NCBI GenBank assembly: GCA_937950385.1
Contig: CALFEA010000123.1
Coordinates: 1 to 6,108 of the forward strand
Length of the DNA: 6,108 bases
From: an uncultured Altererythrobacter sp.
Lineage (GTDB): Bacteria > Pseudomonadota > Alphaproteobacteria > Sphingomonadales > Sphingomonadaceae
Direction of reading: 5' to 3'
Shown: positions 5,338 to 6,108 of the stretch, in pieces
Layout: each line of letters begins with the position of its first letter
Numbering within the stretch: position 1 is the first letter of the stretch
Made by a program: the position numbers and the translations under genes
Notes under the pieces: model-generated
Told to the model about the DNA's origin: nothing
The model's input: the letters and a program-made list of their open reading frames with translations, nothing else
Databases searched by the model: none

Positions 5338-6108
5338 ATGTTGACCTGGGCCAAAGAACTCGAAGAGCTGCGCCATCGCGAGCAGCTCGCTGAACAAATG
5401 GGCGGGCCAGACAAGCTCGCGCGCCAACATGGCCGCGGCAAAATGGATGCCCGCGCGCGTTTGGCAGCGATTTGCGACCCCGGCTCTTTCCGCGAAATTG
5501 GCAAGATTGCGGGCAAAGGAGAATATGACGAAAACGGCGATCTGATCGGCGTCACCCCTGCCCCATTTCTATTCGGCAAAGCCATGGTAGAGGGCCGTCC
5601 GGTCGTCGCCACAGCCGATGATTTCACCATTCGCGGCGGCGCAGCGGATGCCGGGATCAAGCGTAAGATGGTGCAGGCCGAAATGATGGCGCATCAGATG
5701 AAGCTGCCGATGATCCGCATGATTGACGGCACGGGCGGCGGCGGTTCTGTCAAAACGCTTGAGCAAATCGGCGCGACCTACATTCCCGCCGTGCCCGGCT
5801 GGGGCGATGTGGTCAAAAACCTCGACACAGTGCCCGTTGTCGCGCTCGCGCTGGGCCCAACCGCTGGGCTCGGTGCAGCGCGCACGGTTGCCAGCCATTA
5901 TTCGATCATGGTGCGCGGGCTCTCGCAATTGTTCGCCGCTGGCCCCGCCGTGGTCGACGCGATGGGAGAGGATTACGAAGGTTCCAAAGACCCGCAAGCC
6001 GCAAAAGAAGAATTGGGCGGCGCAGACATTCACACGCGCAATGGCGTGGTCGATGATGAAGTTGGATCAGAGGCAGAAGCCTTCGCACGTGCGCGCCATT
6101 TCCTTAGC
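5338..6108 (+). CDS. Acyl-CoA carboxylase beta subunit (carboxyltransferase), 5' half
   Basis: This crotonase-fold carboxyltransferase moves CO2 from carboxybiotin on the alpha subunit to an acyl-CoA. The frame is open from ATG 5338 to the window edge, giving 257 residues, about half of the usual 510-540. Family features are the N-terminal WAKELEELRHREQLAEQMGG and HGRGKMDARARL (31-42, like the 'GKLTARER' of relatives); DPGSFREIGKIA; the FTIRGGAADAGIKRKMVQAE stretch (96-115); MIDGTGGGGSVKTLEQIG (129-144, active-site glycine loop); LALGPTAGLGAARTVASH (170-187); and EELGGADIHTRNGVVDD (224-240). The central loop reads DGTGGGGSVKT, where propionyl-CoA carboxylases usually have DSGGARIQEG, so this is a variant subgroup and the substrate is uncertain. 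It lies 105 bp after the alpha subunit, separated by the inverted repeat pair, and is presumably the complex partner. Confidence 0.92.
   Translation, partial: MLTWAKELEELRHREQLAEQMGGPDKLARQHGRGKMDARARLAAICDPGSFREIGKIAGKGEYDENGDLIGVTPAPFLFGKAMVEGRPVVATADDFTIRGGAADAGIKRKMVQAEMMAHQMKLPMIRMIDGTGGGGSVKTLEQIGATYIPAVPGWGDVVKNLDTVPVVALALGPTAGLGAARTVASHYSIMVRGLSQLFAAGPAVVDAMGEDYEGSKDPQAAKEELGGADIHTRNGVVDDEVGSEAEAFARARHFLS

Noticed and set aside
5123..5344. Small + strand open frame across the alpha 3' end and the intergenic repeats
   Set aside because: Its second half is only the translated repeat pair ('HPELVSGS', 'MLKRVQHD'), a frequent false gene call; its first half overlaps the biotinyl domain out of frame.

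Overview
The window looks like part of the chromosome of a pigmented alphaproteobacterium, most likely a Sphingomonadales/Erythrobacteraceae-type marine or freshwater organism. This is inferred from three things: the carotenoid genes, the style of the biotin-dependent acyl-CoA carboxylase proteins, and an intergenic repeat of the type that gives spurious peptides such as 'HPELVSGS' and 'MLKRVQHD' in many alphaproteobacterial genomes. All supported genes lie on the + strand and are packed tightly.

Left part (1-3271) is a carotenoid block. It holds the 3' four-fifths of a CrtI-type phytoene desaturase (1-1178), a small predicted lipoprotein of unknown function (1181-1654), a LOG-family nucleotide phosphoribohydrolase (1651-2232) and phytoene synthase CrtB (2243-3271). 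The gaps are 2 bp, a 4-base ATGA overlap and 10 bp, so one transcript with coupled translation is likely. CrtB joins two geranylgeranyl diphosphates into phytoene, and CrtI desaturates it towards lycopene. The lipoprotein and LOG genes have no known place in that pathway. The lipoprotein gene is also poorer in GC and differs in codon use from its neighbours.

Right part (3313-6108) is a biotin-dependent acyl-CoA carboxylase. The alpha subunit (3313-5232) carries biotin carboxylase, a linker/BT region and a biotinyl domain with the EAMKMEH site. The carboxyltransferase beta subunit (5338 to beyond the window end) follows it. The acyl-CoA substrate cannot be fixed from the sequence. Two things stand out here. 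First, the 105-bp gap between the subunits is filled by a head-to-head pair of REP-like hairpin repeats whose stems differ by compensatory base changes, and the second repeat ends at the beta-subunit ribosome binding site. Second, the middle of the alpha gene (about 4390-4980) has clearly different codon use from both ends, suggesting a mosaic gene.

No tRNA, rRNA, CRISPR array, insertion sequence or phage gene was seen. Apart from the repeat pair, the mosaic segment and the two non-carotenoid genes inside the crt block, the window looks like ordinary metabolic chromosome, and I do not see a convincing novel system.
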